DNA of 43,391 nucleotides. Origin: Zestomonas carbonaria (GTDB taxonomy: Bacteria; Pseudomonadota; Gammaproteobacteria; Pseudomonadales; Pseudomonadaceae). Positions 26,520 through 35,541 of this stretch are shown piece by piece. The position numbers and the translations under genes are program-made. Each line of letters starts with the position of its first letter. Within the stretch, counting starts at the first letter, position 1. The notes under the pieces were generated by a model. It saw nothing but the letters and a program-made list of their open reading frames with translations. It was not told the DNA's origin and searched no databases. The stretch is taken from positions 90,640 through 134,030 of the forward strand of contig NZ_CAJFCI010000043.1 of NCBI RefSeq assembly GCF_904061905.1, read 5' to 3'.

Positions 26520-27461
26520 ATGCTCGTCCTTCTCTCCCAGACCCTCGCCCTCACCGCGCCGGTATTCGCGATGCTGTTCCTCGGCATCCTGCTCAAGCGC
26601 CTCGGGCAGATCGACGCCGCCTTCGTCGGCACCGCCTCGGCGCTGGTGTTCAACGTCAGCATGCCGGTGATGCTGTTCCTGGCCATCCTGCATGCCGACC
26701 TGAAGACCGCGCTGCAACCGGCGGTGCTCGGCTACTTCGTGCTGGCCACGCTGGTCACCTTCCTGATCGCCTGGGGATGGGCCGTCCTTCGCGTGCCGCG
26801 TGCCGAGCGCGGGGTCTATGTGCAGGGGGCATTCCGCGGCAACAACGGGATCATCGGGCTGGCACTGGCCACCAGCCTGTACGGCGACTATGGGCTGTCG
26901 CTGGGCGGCGTGCTCGGCGGCGTGGTGATCCTTACCTACAACAGCCTGGCGGTGCTGGTGCTGGAGTTCTACAACCCGGCGGGCAAGGTGGGGCCGTGGA
27001 GCCTGCTGAAGAGCATCCTGCGCAACCCGCTGATCCTCGGCGTGCTGGCGGCGATTCCGTTCGCCTATTGGGAAGTGCGCCTGCCGGTCTGGCTGAGCAC
27101 TTCCGGCGAGTACCTGGCGCAACTGACCCTGCCGCTGGCGCTGATCTGCATCGGCGGCACGCTGTCGCTGGACTCGCTGCGCGCCAGCACTGGCCTGGCC
27201 ATCGGCTCCAGCATGATGAAGCTGGTCTGGCTGCCGATCCTCGCCACCCTCGGCGCCTTCGCCTGCGGCTTCCGTGGCGCCGAGCTGGGCATCCTGTTCC
27301 TGTATTTCGCCAGCCCGACCGCGGCGGCCAGCTTCGTCATGGCCAGGGCGGCCGGCGGCAACGCCGAACTGGCGGCGGCGATCATCGTGATCACTACCCT
27401 GGGTGCGGCGCTGACCACCAACATCGGCCTGTTCGTGTTGCAGTGGGGCGGATGGATTTAG
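26520..27461 (+). CDS. AEC family transporter (auxin efflux carrier-like permease)
   Basis: A 313-residue inner-membrane carrier with ten hydrophobic segments in two five-helix halves. The first half has LTAPVFAMLFLGILLKRLG and the family-typical GAFRGNNGIIGLAL near residue 105. The second half has LGVLAAIPFAYW, LICIGGTLSL and LYFASPTAAASFVMARAAGGN. Bacterial AEC relatives (MdcF, YfdV) move small carboxylates such as malonate or malate. I chose the ATG at 26520 (MLVLLSQTLAL); the 15-residue extension upstream is not family-like. No strong ribosome site is visible. The substrate is unknown. Confidence 0.85.
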   Translation: MLVLLSQTLALTAPVFAMLFLGILLKRLGQIDAAFVGTASALVFNVSMPVMLFLAILHADLKTALQPAVLGYFVLATLVTFLIAWGWAVLRVPRAERGVYVQGAFRGNNGIIGLALATSLYGDYGLSLGGVLGGVVILTYNSLAVLVLEFYNPAGKVGPWSLLKSILRNPLILGVLAAIPFAYWEVRLPVWLSTSGEYLAQLTLPLALICIGGTLSLDSLRASTGLAIGSSMMKLVWLPILATLGAFACGFRGAELGILFLYFASPTAAASFVMARAAGGNAELAAAIIVITTLGAALTTNIGLFVLQWGGWI

Positions 27462-27780
27462 GAAAAGTACGAAAATGGCCCATGCCCTGGGTGCGTCGTC
27501 GGAAACCGGTTCGGAATCCCGCTTCGTGGCCGTAAACTCCGCCGCCCCGCCGATGGGCGGGCTGCCAGAACGATGATTTTTCATGCGTGTCCCAGGCATC
27601 CGAGCCGGGTGCCGAACGGGAAGGGCGGCATCCGAATTTGCGGCATGGGCCGCAGTACGGGAAAAAAAATCGGGACGAGTCCGCCATTGGCCACTAGCGC
27701 GCAGAACGGTCGTGCCGTGCATGGCAGAGTTCGCCCCTGCTGAACAGCCGGGCGCACTATCGTCCTCCAGGAAATCGAGT
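27462..27780. other. Intergenic region before M23 peptidase
   Basis: 319 bp between two plus-strand genes. It contains a G/C hairpin-like stretch near 27540-27570 and an A8 run at 27661-27668, but I see no clear terminator, promoter or gene. An in-frame extension of the peptidase ORF to 27583 is probably untranslated. Confidence 0.4.
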
Positions 27781-28767
27781 ATGAAGGTGTTCTCTCCATC
27801 CAGTCGGGCATTGACCCGAGGCGCCAACCGGGTCGTCGATCTACGACGTGTCCTGGTGCCCGCGCTGGCGGTCGTGTTGTCGCTGAACCTGGCCGCCTTC
27901 GCCGGCGGCTTCTGGCTCGGCCGCGACTCGGGTGCGCCGTCCGCCACGGTGACGCCGGCGAGCGGCACGCCGGCGACGTCGAGCGCGGAAAACCATTTCA
28001 CCGTCGCCCGGCTCGGGGAACTGGCCGGGCGCGTCAAGTCGCTGGAGTCCGATGCGCAGTCGTTGCACCGGCTGCTGGACGAGCACAAGACGCTCAGCGA
28101 GCAGGTGTCGGAGGTCGACCCGACGCTGTTGCCAATGCTCACGGCAGACGAGCATAACGACGCCGATGGCCAGGGTGGCGTGCTGCTGGCGCCGCGCGGT
28201 TGCTCCGCCGAGGATTCGCGTGATCGGGACGGTGCCCTGGACGAGCTCCACCGCAGCGAGGCTTCGGCGCGTTGCCTGCGCGCCGCGTTCGACCACATGC
28301 TGGAGCGGGTGGCGATGCGCAATGCCGCGCTGATGGCGATTCCGTCGCGCCGGCCGGTGGAGCAGGCCCGGTTGGGCTCGTCGTTCGGCAACCGGCTCGA
28401 TCCCTTCAACCGGCGCCTGGCCTTCCATTCCGGCGTCGACTTCGCCCTGCCCTCCGGTTCCGCGGTGCTGGCGGCGGCGGGGGGCAAGGTGCGTGCCGCC
28501 GGCTGGCAGGGAGGCTACGGCAAGCGCGTCGAGATCGACCACGGCAATGGCCTGGTGACCCGCTATGCGCACCTGTCTCGTTTCGAGGTGCGTGCCGGAG
28601 AAGTGGTCACCCCTGGCCAGCGCATCGGCGCAGTGGGCTCCACGGGGCGTTCCACTGGGCCGCACCTGCACTTCGAGGTGCTCAAGGACGGACGTTTCGT
28701 CGACCCGCAACGATTCCTCGCCCTGGGCAACCTGGAGCGTGACGGCAGTGCTCTGGCGCACGACTAA
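27781..28767 (+). CDS. M23 family metallopeptidase (LytM-type endopeptidase)
   Basis: A 328-residue membrane-anchored cell-wall hydrolase. I chose the ATG at 27781 with AGGAAA upstream. A single N-terminal helix (LVPALAVVLSLNLAAFAGGFW) spans about 23-45, followed by a probable coiled region around 75-110 (LGELAGRVKSLESDAQSLH). The C-terminal lysostaphin-like domain has a complete zinc site: H216 and D220 in FHSGVDF, H264 in YAHLS, and H295/H297 in GPHLHFEV. It probably cleaves peptidoglycan cross-links in the periplasm. It overlaps the small downstream gene by 20 bp and precedes a bactofilin gene; such pairs shape cell walls in other bacteria (for example Helicobacter Csd1/CcmA). Confidence 0.9.
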   Translation: MKVFSPSSRALTRGANRVVDLRRVLVPALAVVLSLNLAAFAGGFWLGRDSGAPSATVTPASGTPATSSAENHFTVARLGELAGRVKSLESDAQSLHRLLDEHKTLSEQVSEVDPTLLPMLTADEHNDADGQGGVLLAPRGCSAEDSRDRDGALDELHRSEASARCLRAAFDHMLERVAMRNAALMAIPSRRPVEQARLGSSFGNRLDPFNRRLAFHSGVDFALPSGSAVLAAAGGKVRAAGWQGGYGKRVEIDHGNGLVTRYAHLSRFEVRAGEVVTPGQRIGAVGSTGRSTGPHLHFEVLKDGRFVDPQRFLALGNLERDGSALAHD

Positions 28768-29098
28768 CAAGCCGTCGACCCGCGACCTGGTTCGCGGCGA
28801 CCATCGCCTGCAGAGCATCCGGCGCCGGCGGCTCTGGCCGTGGCTGCTGCTTGTCTGCCTGGTGGTCGCGCCGTTCTACCTGTGGATCGAGGAGCGCCAG
28901 GACTTGTCCCGGCAACTGGCCGCCCTGCGCGAGGAGAACCGCGACCTCGAGGCCCGCCTGCAACGGAGCGAGTTGTTGCAGCGCGAGGCGCAGGCCACCG
29001 AACGGCAACTGGTGCGCCGCAATGCCGATCTCTCGGCGCAGGTCGAGCGCCTGAGCACCGAGCTGGCGTTCTTCCGGCAGCAGAAAGACAACCACTAG
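28748..29098 (+). CDS. Small membrane protein with coiled coil
   Basis: A 116-residue protein of unknown function. The GTG at 28748 (MLWRTTNKPST) has GGAG at 28733-28736 and overlaps the peptidase end by 20 bp, so translation is probably coupled. A basic stretch (IRRRRLWPW) precedes one helix (LLLVCLVVAPFYLWI, about residues 34-49). A long heptad-rich coiled coil (LSRQLAALREENRDLEARLQ to the end) then projects, by the positive-inside rule, into the periplasm. It sits between the M23 peptidase and bactofilin genes, suggesting an adaptor that links the two (inference). The start is uncertain. Confidence 0.7.
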   Translation: MLWRTTNKPSTRDLVRGDHRLQSIRRRRLWPWLLLVCLVVAPFYLWIEERQDLSRQLAALREENRDLEARLQRSELLQREAQATERQLVRRNADLSAQVERLSTELAFFRQQKDNH

Positions 29099-29117
29099 TC
29101 ATCCGGAGTGATACAGG

Positions 29118-29540
29118 ATGTTCCGTAGCAAGAAGTCGGTTTCGCGACCGTCCATCGACAGTTTTTCCAGCCTGATTTCCGACAATCTCTCGGTGGTCGG
29201 TGACGTGGAGTTCGCCGAAGGCCTGAAAGTCAGCGGCCGGGTTCGTGGCAACGTGAGCTACAAGCCCGGCACCGCCAGCCTGCTGGCATTGAGTGCCGGC
29301 GGCTACATCGAGGGGGACGTGAGCAGCCACGATGCGCTGATCGACGGCACCATCGTCGGCGACCTGCGCGTCGAGCATCTGCTCGAGCTGCACTCCAATG
29401 CCCGCGTGCGCGGCAACATCAGCTATCGCCAACTGAGCATGGAGAATGGCGCGGTGGTGGAGGGAAAGCTCAAGTGCCTGGGCGACGAGAAACCGGTGCT
29501 GGAGCTGCCGAAGCCAGAGTCGGAGCAGACCCTAAGCTGA
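29118..29540 (+). CDS. Bactofilin (polymer-forming cytoskeletal protein)
   Basis: A 140-residue bactofilin. A short N-terminal tail (MFRSKKSVSRP) precedes a right-handed beta-helix core with repeating turns: LSVVGDVEFAEGLKVSGRVRGNV, GYIEGDVSSHDALIDGTIVGDL, and NARVRGNISYRQLSMENGAVVEGKL. Bactofilins polymerise without nucleotides at the inner face of the membrane and recruit cell-wall enzymes. GGAG lies 10 bases before the ATG, and the gene follows the coiled-coil gene by 19 bp. The order peptidase, coiled coil, bactofilin suggests one morphogenetic operon. Confidence 0.93.
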   Translation: MFRSKKSVSRPSIDSFSSLISDNLSVVGDVEFAEGLKVSGRVRGNVSYKPGTASLLALSAGGYIEGDVSSHDALIDGTIVGDLRVEHLLELHSNARVRGNISYRQLSMENGAVVEGKLKCLGDEKPVLELPKPESEQTLS

Positions 29541-29552
29541 GTCGACATGTAG

Positions 29553-29602
29553 GAGCTCTGCTCGCGAAGCTTTTGAGGCGCCGATATTCGCGAGCAGAGC
29601 TC
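29553..29602. repeat. GAGCTCTGCTCGCGAA palindrome after bactofilin
   Basis: GAGCTCTGCTCGCGAA (29553-29568) is perfectly inverted at 29587-29602, extended by GTAGGA on the left and a near-match TCCTGCA on the right. It belongs to the same family as 20752-20784 and lies between the convergent bactofilin and decarboxylase-like genes. Confidence 0.88.
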
Positions 29603-29655
29603 GCTCCTGCAGCTACATGCCGTAAGGTTCCGGGCCGAATATCGATTGGCCCTTC

Positions 29656-30030
29656 CTAGCCCTGCCAGTCGTCCACCACTTCCTGCGCCGCGCGGAAGGC
29701 ATCGATGGCCGCCGGCACGCCGGCGTAGACCGCGCAGTGCAGCAGCGCCTCGCGAATCTCCTCCACCGTGCAGCCGTTGTTGAGCGCGCCGCGCACGTGG
29801 CCTTTCAGTTCCTGCGGACACTTCAGGGCGGTCAGCGCGGCCAGGGTGATCAGGCTGCGGGTCTTGCGGTCCAGCCCCTCGCGGTTCCAGACGCCACCCC
29901 AGGCGTGCTCGTTGACGAACTCCTGCAACGGCCGGCTGAAGTCGGTGGCGTTGTCCAGCGCGCGGTCGACGAAGGCGTCGCCCATCACGGCACGGCGGAC
30001 CTGTTCGCCGCTGGTCTTCTGTTCGCTCAT
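29656..30030 (-). CDS. Carboxymuconolactone decarboxylase family protein
   Basis: A 124-residue protein of the CMD/AhpD-like all-helical family, PcaC subtype. It shows FVDRALDNATDFSRPLQEFV, AWGGVWNREGLDRKTRSL, ITLAALTALKCPQELKGHVR and EIREALLHCAVYAGVPAAID. The AhpD CxxC redox pair is absent, so a peroxidase role is unlikely. I chose the ATG at 30030 with GGAG 7 bases upstream. No other protocatechuate genes are nearby, so decarboxylation of carboxymuconolactone is not supported by context. It follows the rlpA-like gene by 16 bp and is probably cotranscribed with it. Confidence 0.85.
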   Translation of the reverse strand: MSEQKTSGEQVRRAVMGDAFVDRALDNATDFSRPLQEFVNEHAWGGVWNREGLDRKTRSLITLAALTALKCPQELKGHVRGALNNGCTVEEIREALLHCAVYAGVPAAIDAFRAAQEVVDDWQG

Positions 30031-30046
30031 GGTGTTCTCCCTTGGG

Positions 30047-30412
30047 TCATCTGAGGCTTTGCACGCGCACCGGGACGACCCCGGCCCCGAGCATGCCGAG
30101 CTGTTCGGCGGCCTTGCGCGAGACATCGATGATGCGCCCACGGGCATAGGGGCCGCGATCGTTGATGCGCACGACGACGGATCGATCATTGTTCAGGTTG
30201 GTGACCCGCACCCGGGTGCCGAACGGCAGGCTGCGGTGCGCGGCGGTCAATGCGTTCTGGTCGAAGCGTTCGCCGCTGGCGGTCTTCTTGCCATGGTGCT
30301 TGGCGCCGTACCAGGAAGCCTTGCCGGTGTTGTCGTAGCTGCCGCTGCCACCGAAGGTGGAGCAACCCACCAGCAGGGCGGCCAGGCTGAGCAGGAGGAT
30401 CGTTCTGAGCAT
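30047..30412 (-). CDS. RlpA-like septal ring lytic transglycosylase (lipoprotein, no SPOR)
   Basis: A 121-residue predicted outer-membrane lipoprotein with lipobox LLVGC (C17). The double-psi beta-barrel domain has the residues important in P. aeruginosa RlpA: E48 in SGERF, H59 in [11 protein letters not shown] and D85 in [15 protein letters not shown]. RlpA cleaves naked glycan strands. This protein ends right after the barrel (VPVRVQSLR) and lacks the C-terminal SPOR domain that recruits RlpA to the septum, so it is a short paralogue. The ATG at 30412 has GGAG 5 bases upstream; the longer frame is repeat-derived. Confidence 0.88.
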   Translation of the reverse strand: MLRTILLLSLAALLVGCSTFGGSGSYDNTGKASWYGAKHHGKKTASGERFDQNALTAAHRSLPFGTRVRVTNLNNDRSVVVRINDRGPYARGRIIDVSRKAAEQLGMLGAGVVPVRVQSLR

Positions 30413-30480
30413 GCGGGCTCCCAAAAAGGCCGAGAAGAGCGCTGGGGGGTGGAAGGCTGGACGAAAAGGCGGCCTGGCGT

Positions 30481-30580
30481 TGTAGGGTGTGTCGTGCGCA
30501 CCGATCCGGGGCCGACATCCATGTTTCCGGCGAAGTACTCTGCTGGCGCCAGGGTAAACGGTGCGCACGGCACACCCTAC
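30481..30580. repeat. GTAGGGTGC inverted repeat with reversed spacer
   Basis: TGTAGGGTGTGTCGTGCGCACC at 30481-30502 is inverted, with few mismatches, by GGTGCGCACGGCACACCCTAC at 30560-30580. Its spacer (GATCCGGGGCCGAC to GGTAAAC) is the reverse complement, with changes, of the spacer at 43016-43071. Confidence 0.85.
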
Positions 30581-30769
30581 GTAAAAGCCTCTCCCTCGAC
30601 CGTCGTCCTCGCGAACGCGGGGACCCAGTAAATGGCATCCCCGCCAATCGCGCGCATGGCGCGCTCCTACAGGTCGGCATCGAGGCTGGAACTGTAGGAT
30701 CGGCGGGGACGCCCAGTCCCATGGCCGCGAAAAAAGGTTTGACAGCGAAGAGGCCTGACCAGAACGCTG

Positions 30770-30839
30770 TCCAGCCTCCAGCCTCCAGCCTCCAGCCTCC
30801 AGCCTCCAGCCTCCAGCCTCCAGCCTCCAGCCTCCAGCC
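30770..30839. repeat. TCCAGCC 7-bp tandem array
   Basis: Ten perfect TCCAGCC units end exactly at the last base before the gatB stop codon complement. A second array starts at 43339 and runs off the window end. Confidence 0.97.
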
Positions 30840-32288
30840 TTACCCTTCGAGCTTCTTCTTCAGCAATTCGTTCACTTGGCCGGGGTTTGCCTTGCCTTTC
30901 GAAGCCTTCATCGCCTGGCCGACGAAGAAGCCGAACATCTTCGCCCGCTTGGCTTCGTCGCTGGCGCGGTACTGTTCGACCTGGGTGGCGTTGGCGGCCA
31001 GCACTTCGTCGAGCATCGCCTCGATGGCGCCGGAGTCGGTGACCTGCTTGAGGCCCTTCTTGTCGATGATCTCGTCGGCGCTGGCGCCTTCGCCGGCGGC
31101 CAGGGACTCGAAGACCATCTTGGCGATCTTGCCGCTGATGGTGTTGTCCTTGATGCGCAGGATCATGCCGCCCAGTTGCTCGGCGGATACCGGCGACTGG
31201 CCGATCTCCAGGCCTTCCTTGTTGAGCAGGCTGGCCAGTTCGACCATCACCCAGTTGGCGGCCAGCTTGGCGTCGCCGCAGACCTTCTGTACCGCCTCGA
31301 AGTAGTCGGCCATCTCGCGGCTCGCCGACAGCACGCTGGCGTCGTAGGCGGACAGGCCGAACTCGCTCTGGAAGCGCTCGCGCTTCTGGTTGGGCAGCTC
31401 CGGCAGGCTGGTGCGCACTTCGTCGAGGAAGCTGCGCTCGATCACCACCGGCAGCAGGTCGGGGCAGGGGAAGTAGCGGTAGTCGTTGGCCTCTTCCTTG
31501 CCACGCATCGAGCGGGTCTCGTCCTTGCCGGGATCGTACAGGCGGGTTTCCTGGATCACCTTGCCGCCATCCTCGATCAGCTCGATCTGCCGCTGGATCT
31601 CGTGGTTGATGGCCTTCTCGATGAAGCGGAAGGAGTTGACGTTCTTGATCTCGGCGCGGGTGCCGAACTCGGCCTGGCCCTTGGGGCGCACCGAGACGTT
31701 GCAGTCGCAGCGCAGCGAGCCTTCGGCCATGTTGCCGTCGCAGATGCCCAGGTAGCGCACCAGCGCGTGGATCGCCTTGACGTAGGCCACGGCCTCCTTG
31801 GCCGAGCGGATGTCCGGCTCGGAGACGATCTCCAGCAGCGGCGTGCCGGCGCGGTTCAGGTCGATGCCGCTCATGCCGTGGAAGTCTTCGTGCAGGCTCT
31901 TGCCGGCGTCCTCTTCCAGGTGCGCGCGGGTGATGCCGATGCGCTTGACCGTGCCGTCCTCCAGGGTGATGTCGAGGAAGCCCTTGCCGACGATGGGGTG
32001 GTCCATCTGGCTGGTCTGGTAGCCCTTGGGCAGGTCCGGGTAGAAGTAGTTCTTGCGGGCGAAGACGTTGCGCTCGGCGATCTCGGCATCGATGGCCAGG
32101 CCGAACTTGCAGGCCATGCGCACCGCTTCCTCATTCAGCACCGGCAGCACGCCGGGCATGCCCAGGTCGACCAGGCTGGCCTGGGTGTTGGGCTCGGCGC
32201 CGAAGGTGGTGGCGCTGGCGGAGAAGATCTTCGATTGGGTGCTGAGCTGTGCGTGGATTTCCAGCCCGATCACGGTTTCCCATTGCAT
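30840..32288 (-). CDS. gatB: Asp-tRNA(Asn)/Glu-tRNA(Gln) amidotransferase subunit B
   Basis: A 482-residue tRNA-binding and kinase-like subunit of GatCAB, which converts Glu-tRNA(Gln) or Asp-tRNA(Asn) to the amidated form. The N-terminus [13 protein letters not shown] is typical; [33 protein letters not shown] and RCDCNVSVR follow in the catalytic part, and a C-terminal YqeY-like tail ends in [15 protein letters not shown]. It is last of gatC-gatA-gatB, 11 bp after gatA. The stop codon abuts the TCCAGCC array, so the 3' end of the transcript is repeat sequence. Confidence 0.97.
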   Translation of the reverse strand: MQWETVIGLEIHAQLSTQSKIFSASATTFGAEPNTQASLVDLGMPGVLPVLNEEAVRMACKFGLAIDAEIAERNVFARKNYFYPDLPKGYQTSQMDHPIVGKGFLDITLEDGTVKRIGITRAHLEEDAGKSLHEDFHGMSGIDLNRAGTPLLEIVSEPDIRSAKEAVAYVKAIHALVRYLGICDGNMAEGSLRCDCNVSVRPKGQAEFGTRAEIKNVNSFRFIEKAINHEIQRQIELIEDGGKVIQETRLYDPGKDETRSMRGKEEANDYRYFPCPDLLPVVIERSFLDEVRTSLPELPNQKRERFQSEFGLSAYDASVLSASREMADYFEAVQKVCGDAKLAANWVMVELASLLNKEGLEIGQSPVSAEQLGGMILRIKDNTISGKIAKMVFESLAAGEGASADEIIDKKGLKQVTDSGAIEAMLDEVLAANATQVEQYRASDEAKRAKMFGFFVGQAMKASKGKANPGQVNELLKKKLEG

Positions 32289-32299
32289 GTGCGTCGTCC

Positions 32300-33751
32300 T
32301 CAGAATCCAGCCGGTGCTTGTTTGTGCCAGTCGGTCACCTGTTGGTACTGGTGCGCGACGTTGAGCAGGCGGCCTTCCTGGAAGTAGGGGGCGAGCAGTT
32401 GCACGCCGACCGGCAGGCCATCGACGAAGCCGGCGGGCATCGACAGGCCGGGGATGCCGGCGAGGTTGGCGGTGATGGTGTAGATGTCTTCCAGGTACTG
32501 GGCGACCGGGTCGTTGTTCTTCTCGCCGAGCTTCCAGGCCGGGTTAGGCGTGGTCGGGCCGAGGATCAGGTCGACCTCGCCGAAGGCGGCGACGAAGTCG
32601 TTCTTGATCAGCCGGCGGATCTTCTGCGCCTTCAGGTAATAGGCGTCGTAGTAACCGGCCGACAGCGCGTAGGTGCCGACCATGATGCGCCGTTTCACTT
32701 CGGCGCCGAAGCCTTCGGCGCGGGTGCGCTTGTAGAGGTCTTCGAGGTTCTGCGGGTTCTCGCAGCGGTAGCCGAAGCGCACGCCGTCGAAGCGCGACAG
32801 GTTGGAGCTGGCTTCGGCGGGTGCGATCACATAGTAGGCGGGAATCGCGTGCTGCATGTTCGGCAGCGAGATGTCCTTGACCGTGGCGCCGAGCTTCTTC
32901 AGCTCCTCGACCACCGCCATCACCTTGTCGGCGATGCGTGCATCCAGGCCGGCGCCGAAGTATTCCCTGGGCAGGCCGATGCGCAGGCCGGCCAGCGGCT
33001 GGTTCAGTGCCGCCAGGTAGTCGTCCACCGGCTGGTCGACGCAGGTGGAGTCCTTCGCGTCGAAACCGGCCATGCCGCCGAGCAGCAGCGCGCAGTCCTC
33101 GGCGGTGCGCGCCAGCGGGCCGCCCTGGTCGAGGCTGGAGGCGTAGGCGATCATGCCCCAGCGGGACACGCGGCCGTAGGTGGGCTTGATGCCGGTGAGG
33201 TTGGTGAAGGCCGCCGGCTGGCGGATCGAGCCGCCGGTGTCGGTGCCGGTGGCGGCCGGCAGCAGGCGCGCGGCCACTGCCGCCGCGGAACCGCCGGAGG
33301 AGCCGCCCGGTACGCGGGTGAGGTCCCAGGGGTTCTTCACCGCGCCGTAGTGGCTGGATTCGTTGGCCGAGCCCATGGCGAACTCGTCCATGTTCAGCTT
33401 GCCGAGGGTGACGGTGCCGGCGGCGGCCAGCTTCTCCACCACGGTGGCGTCATAGGGGGCCTTGAAGCCTTCGAGGATCTTCGAGGCGCAACTGGTCAGC
33501 ACGCCTTCGGTGCAGAACAGGTCCTTGTGGCCGATCGGCGTGCCGAGCAGGGCGCCGTTCTCGCCGGCGGCGCGGCGCGCGTCGGCGGCCCTGGCCTGTT
33601 CGAGGGCCAGTTCCTCGGTGACGGTGATGAAGCTGTTCAACTGCGTGTCGAGCTGCTTGATGCGGGCCAGCAGGGCCTGGTTCAACTCGACGGCGGAAAA
33701 CTCTTTGGCGGCCAGCGCGCGGCTGATCTCGGCCAGGGTCAGGTGGTGCAT
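32300..33751 (-). CDS. gatA: Asp-tRNA(Asn)/Glu-tRNA(Gln) amidotransferase subunit A
   Basis: A 483-residue glutaminase subunit of GatCAB releasing ammonia for tRNA amidation. The amidase-signature triad is intact: K76 in [10 protein letters not shown]151 in [14 protein letters not shown] and S175 in [11 protein letters not shown]. The length is normal for the family. It starts at the ATG at 33751 with an AAAGGG-like site upstream, 15 bp after gatC. It is cytoplasmic. Confidence 0.97.
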   Translation of the reverse strand: MHHLTLAEISRALAAKEFSAVELNQALLARIKQLDTQLNSFITVTEELALEQARAADARRAAGENGALLGTPIGHKDLFCTEGVLTSCASKILEGFKAPYDATVVEKLAAAGTVTLGKLNMDEFAMGSANESSHYGAVKNPWDLTRVPGGSSGGSAAAVAARLLPAATGTDTGGSIRQPAAFTNLTGIKPTYGRVSRWGMIAYASSLDQGGPLARTAEDCALLLGGMAGFDAKDSTCVDQPVDDYLAALNQPLAGLRIGLPREYFGAGLDARIADKVMAVVEELKKLGATVKDISLPNMQHAIPAYYVIAPAEASSNLSRFDGVRFGYRCENPQNLEDLYKRTRAEGFGAEVKRRIMVGTYALSAGYYDAYYLKAQKIRRLIKNDFVAAFGEVDLILGPTTPNPAWKLGEKNNDPVAQYLEDIYTITANLAGIPGLSMPAGFVDGLPVGVQLLAPYFQEGRLLNVAHQYQQVTDWHKQAPAGF

Positions 33752-33766
33752 GGGAACCCTTTCCTT

Positions 33767-34054
33767 TTATTCGATGACTTTCGGCACGAGGTACAGGCCG
33801 TTTTCCACGGCCGGCGCGATGGCCTGGTAGGCGTCGCGCCGGTCGGTCTCGGTGACCACGTCCGGGCGCAGGCGCTGGGTGGCTTCCAGCGGGTGGGCCA
33901 GCGGCTCGATGCCGTCGGTGTCGACGGCCTGCATCTGGTCGATCAGGCCGAGGATGTTGTTGAGGGTCTCGGTGGTACGTGGAAGATCGGCTTCGTCCAG
34001 GCCCAGTCGGGCCAGATGGGCGATCTTTTCCACCTCGGAGCGTTCAAGCGCCAT
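33767..34054 (-). CDS. gatC: Asp-tRNA(Asn)/Glu-tRNA(Gln) amidotransferase subunit C
   Basis: A 95-residue small subunit that wraps around GatA and stabilises the complex. Characteristic segments are [16 protein letters not shown], then [19 protein letters not shown] and the C-terminal [14 protein letters not shown] lies 8 bases before the ATG. It is the first gene of the operon, divergent from mreB. Confidence 0.96.
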   Translation of the reverse strand: MALERSEVEKIAHLARLGLDEADLPRTTETLNNILGLIDQMQAVDTDGIEPLAHPLEATQRLRPDVVTETDRRDAYQAIAPAVENGLYLVPKVIE

Positions 34055-35446
<1,392 letters not shown>

Positions 35447-35459
35447 GCGGCAAGCCGTA

Positions 35460-35520
35460 AGCTGCAAGCTGGAGGCAAGGCAACACGCTGCTGTCAGTTT
35501 GCCGCTTTCAGCTTGAAGCT
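35460..35520. repeat. Imperfect palindrome between mreB and mreC
   Basis: AGCTGCAAGCT (35460-35470) and AGCTTGAAGCT (35510-35520) are inverted with one mismatch, within the 95-bp mreB-mreC gap. It resembles the AGCTTGAAGCT type of Pseudomonas intergenic repeat. In mRNA it would form a hairpin 21 bases before the proposed mreC start. Confidence 0.6.
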
Positions 35521-35541
35521 CGTGGCTGCGAGGTATTCGCC

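Larger units (their letters stand above)
30425..30839. repeat. Composite intergenic repeat, copy 1
   Basis: About 415 bp between rlpA and gatB made of repeats. The left end GGAAGGCTGGACGAAAAGGCGG (near 30451) is partly inverted at the right end (GTCCAGCCTCCAG). Inside are a GTAGGGTGC inverted pair (30481-30502/30560-30580), a GCGCGCATGGCGCGCTCCTAC element, and a unique-looking CCGCGAAAAAAGGTTTGACA stretch. The 30703-30839 part is nearly identical to 43272-43391. No gene is seen. Confidence 0.85.

Noticed and set aside
26319..28487. 722-codon minus-strand frame across the AEC and M23 genes
   Set aside because: It spans two intact plus-strand genes and their intergenic gap and shows no protein family pattern.
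30770..30839. Possible CRISPR array
   Set aside because: The units are contiguous 7-mers without spacers, and no cas gene is present in the window.
30487..31305. Plus-strand frame containing PPASSLQ repeats
   Set aside because: It is generated by translating the TCCAGCC array and then running antisense through gatB; it is not a real repeat protein.
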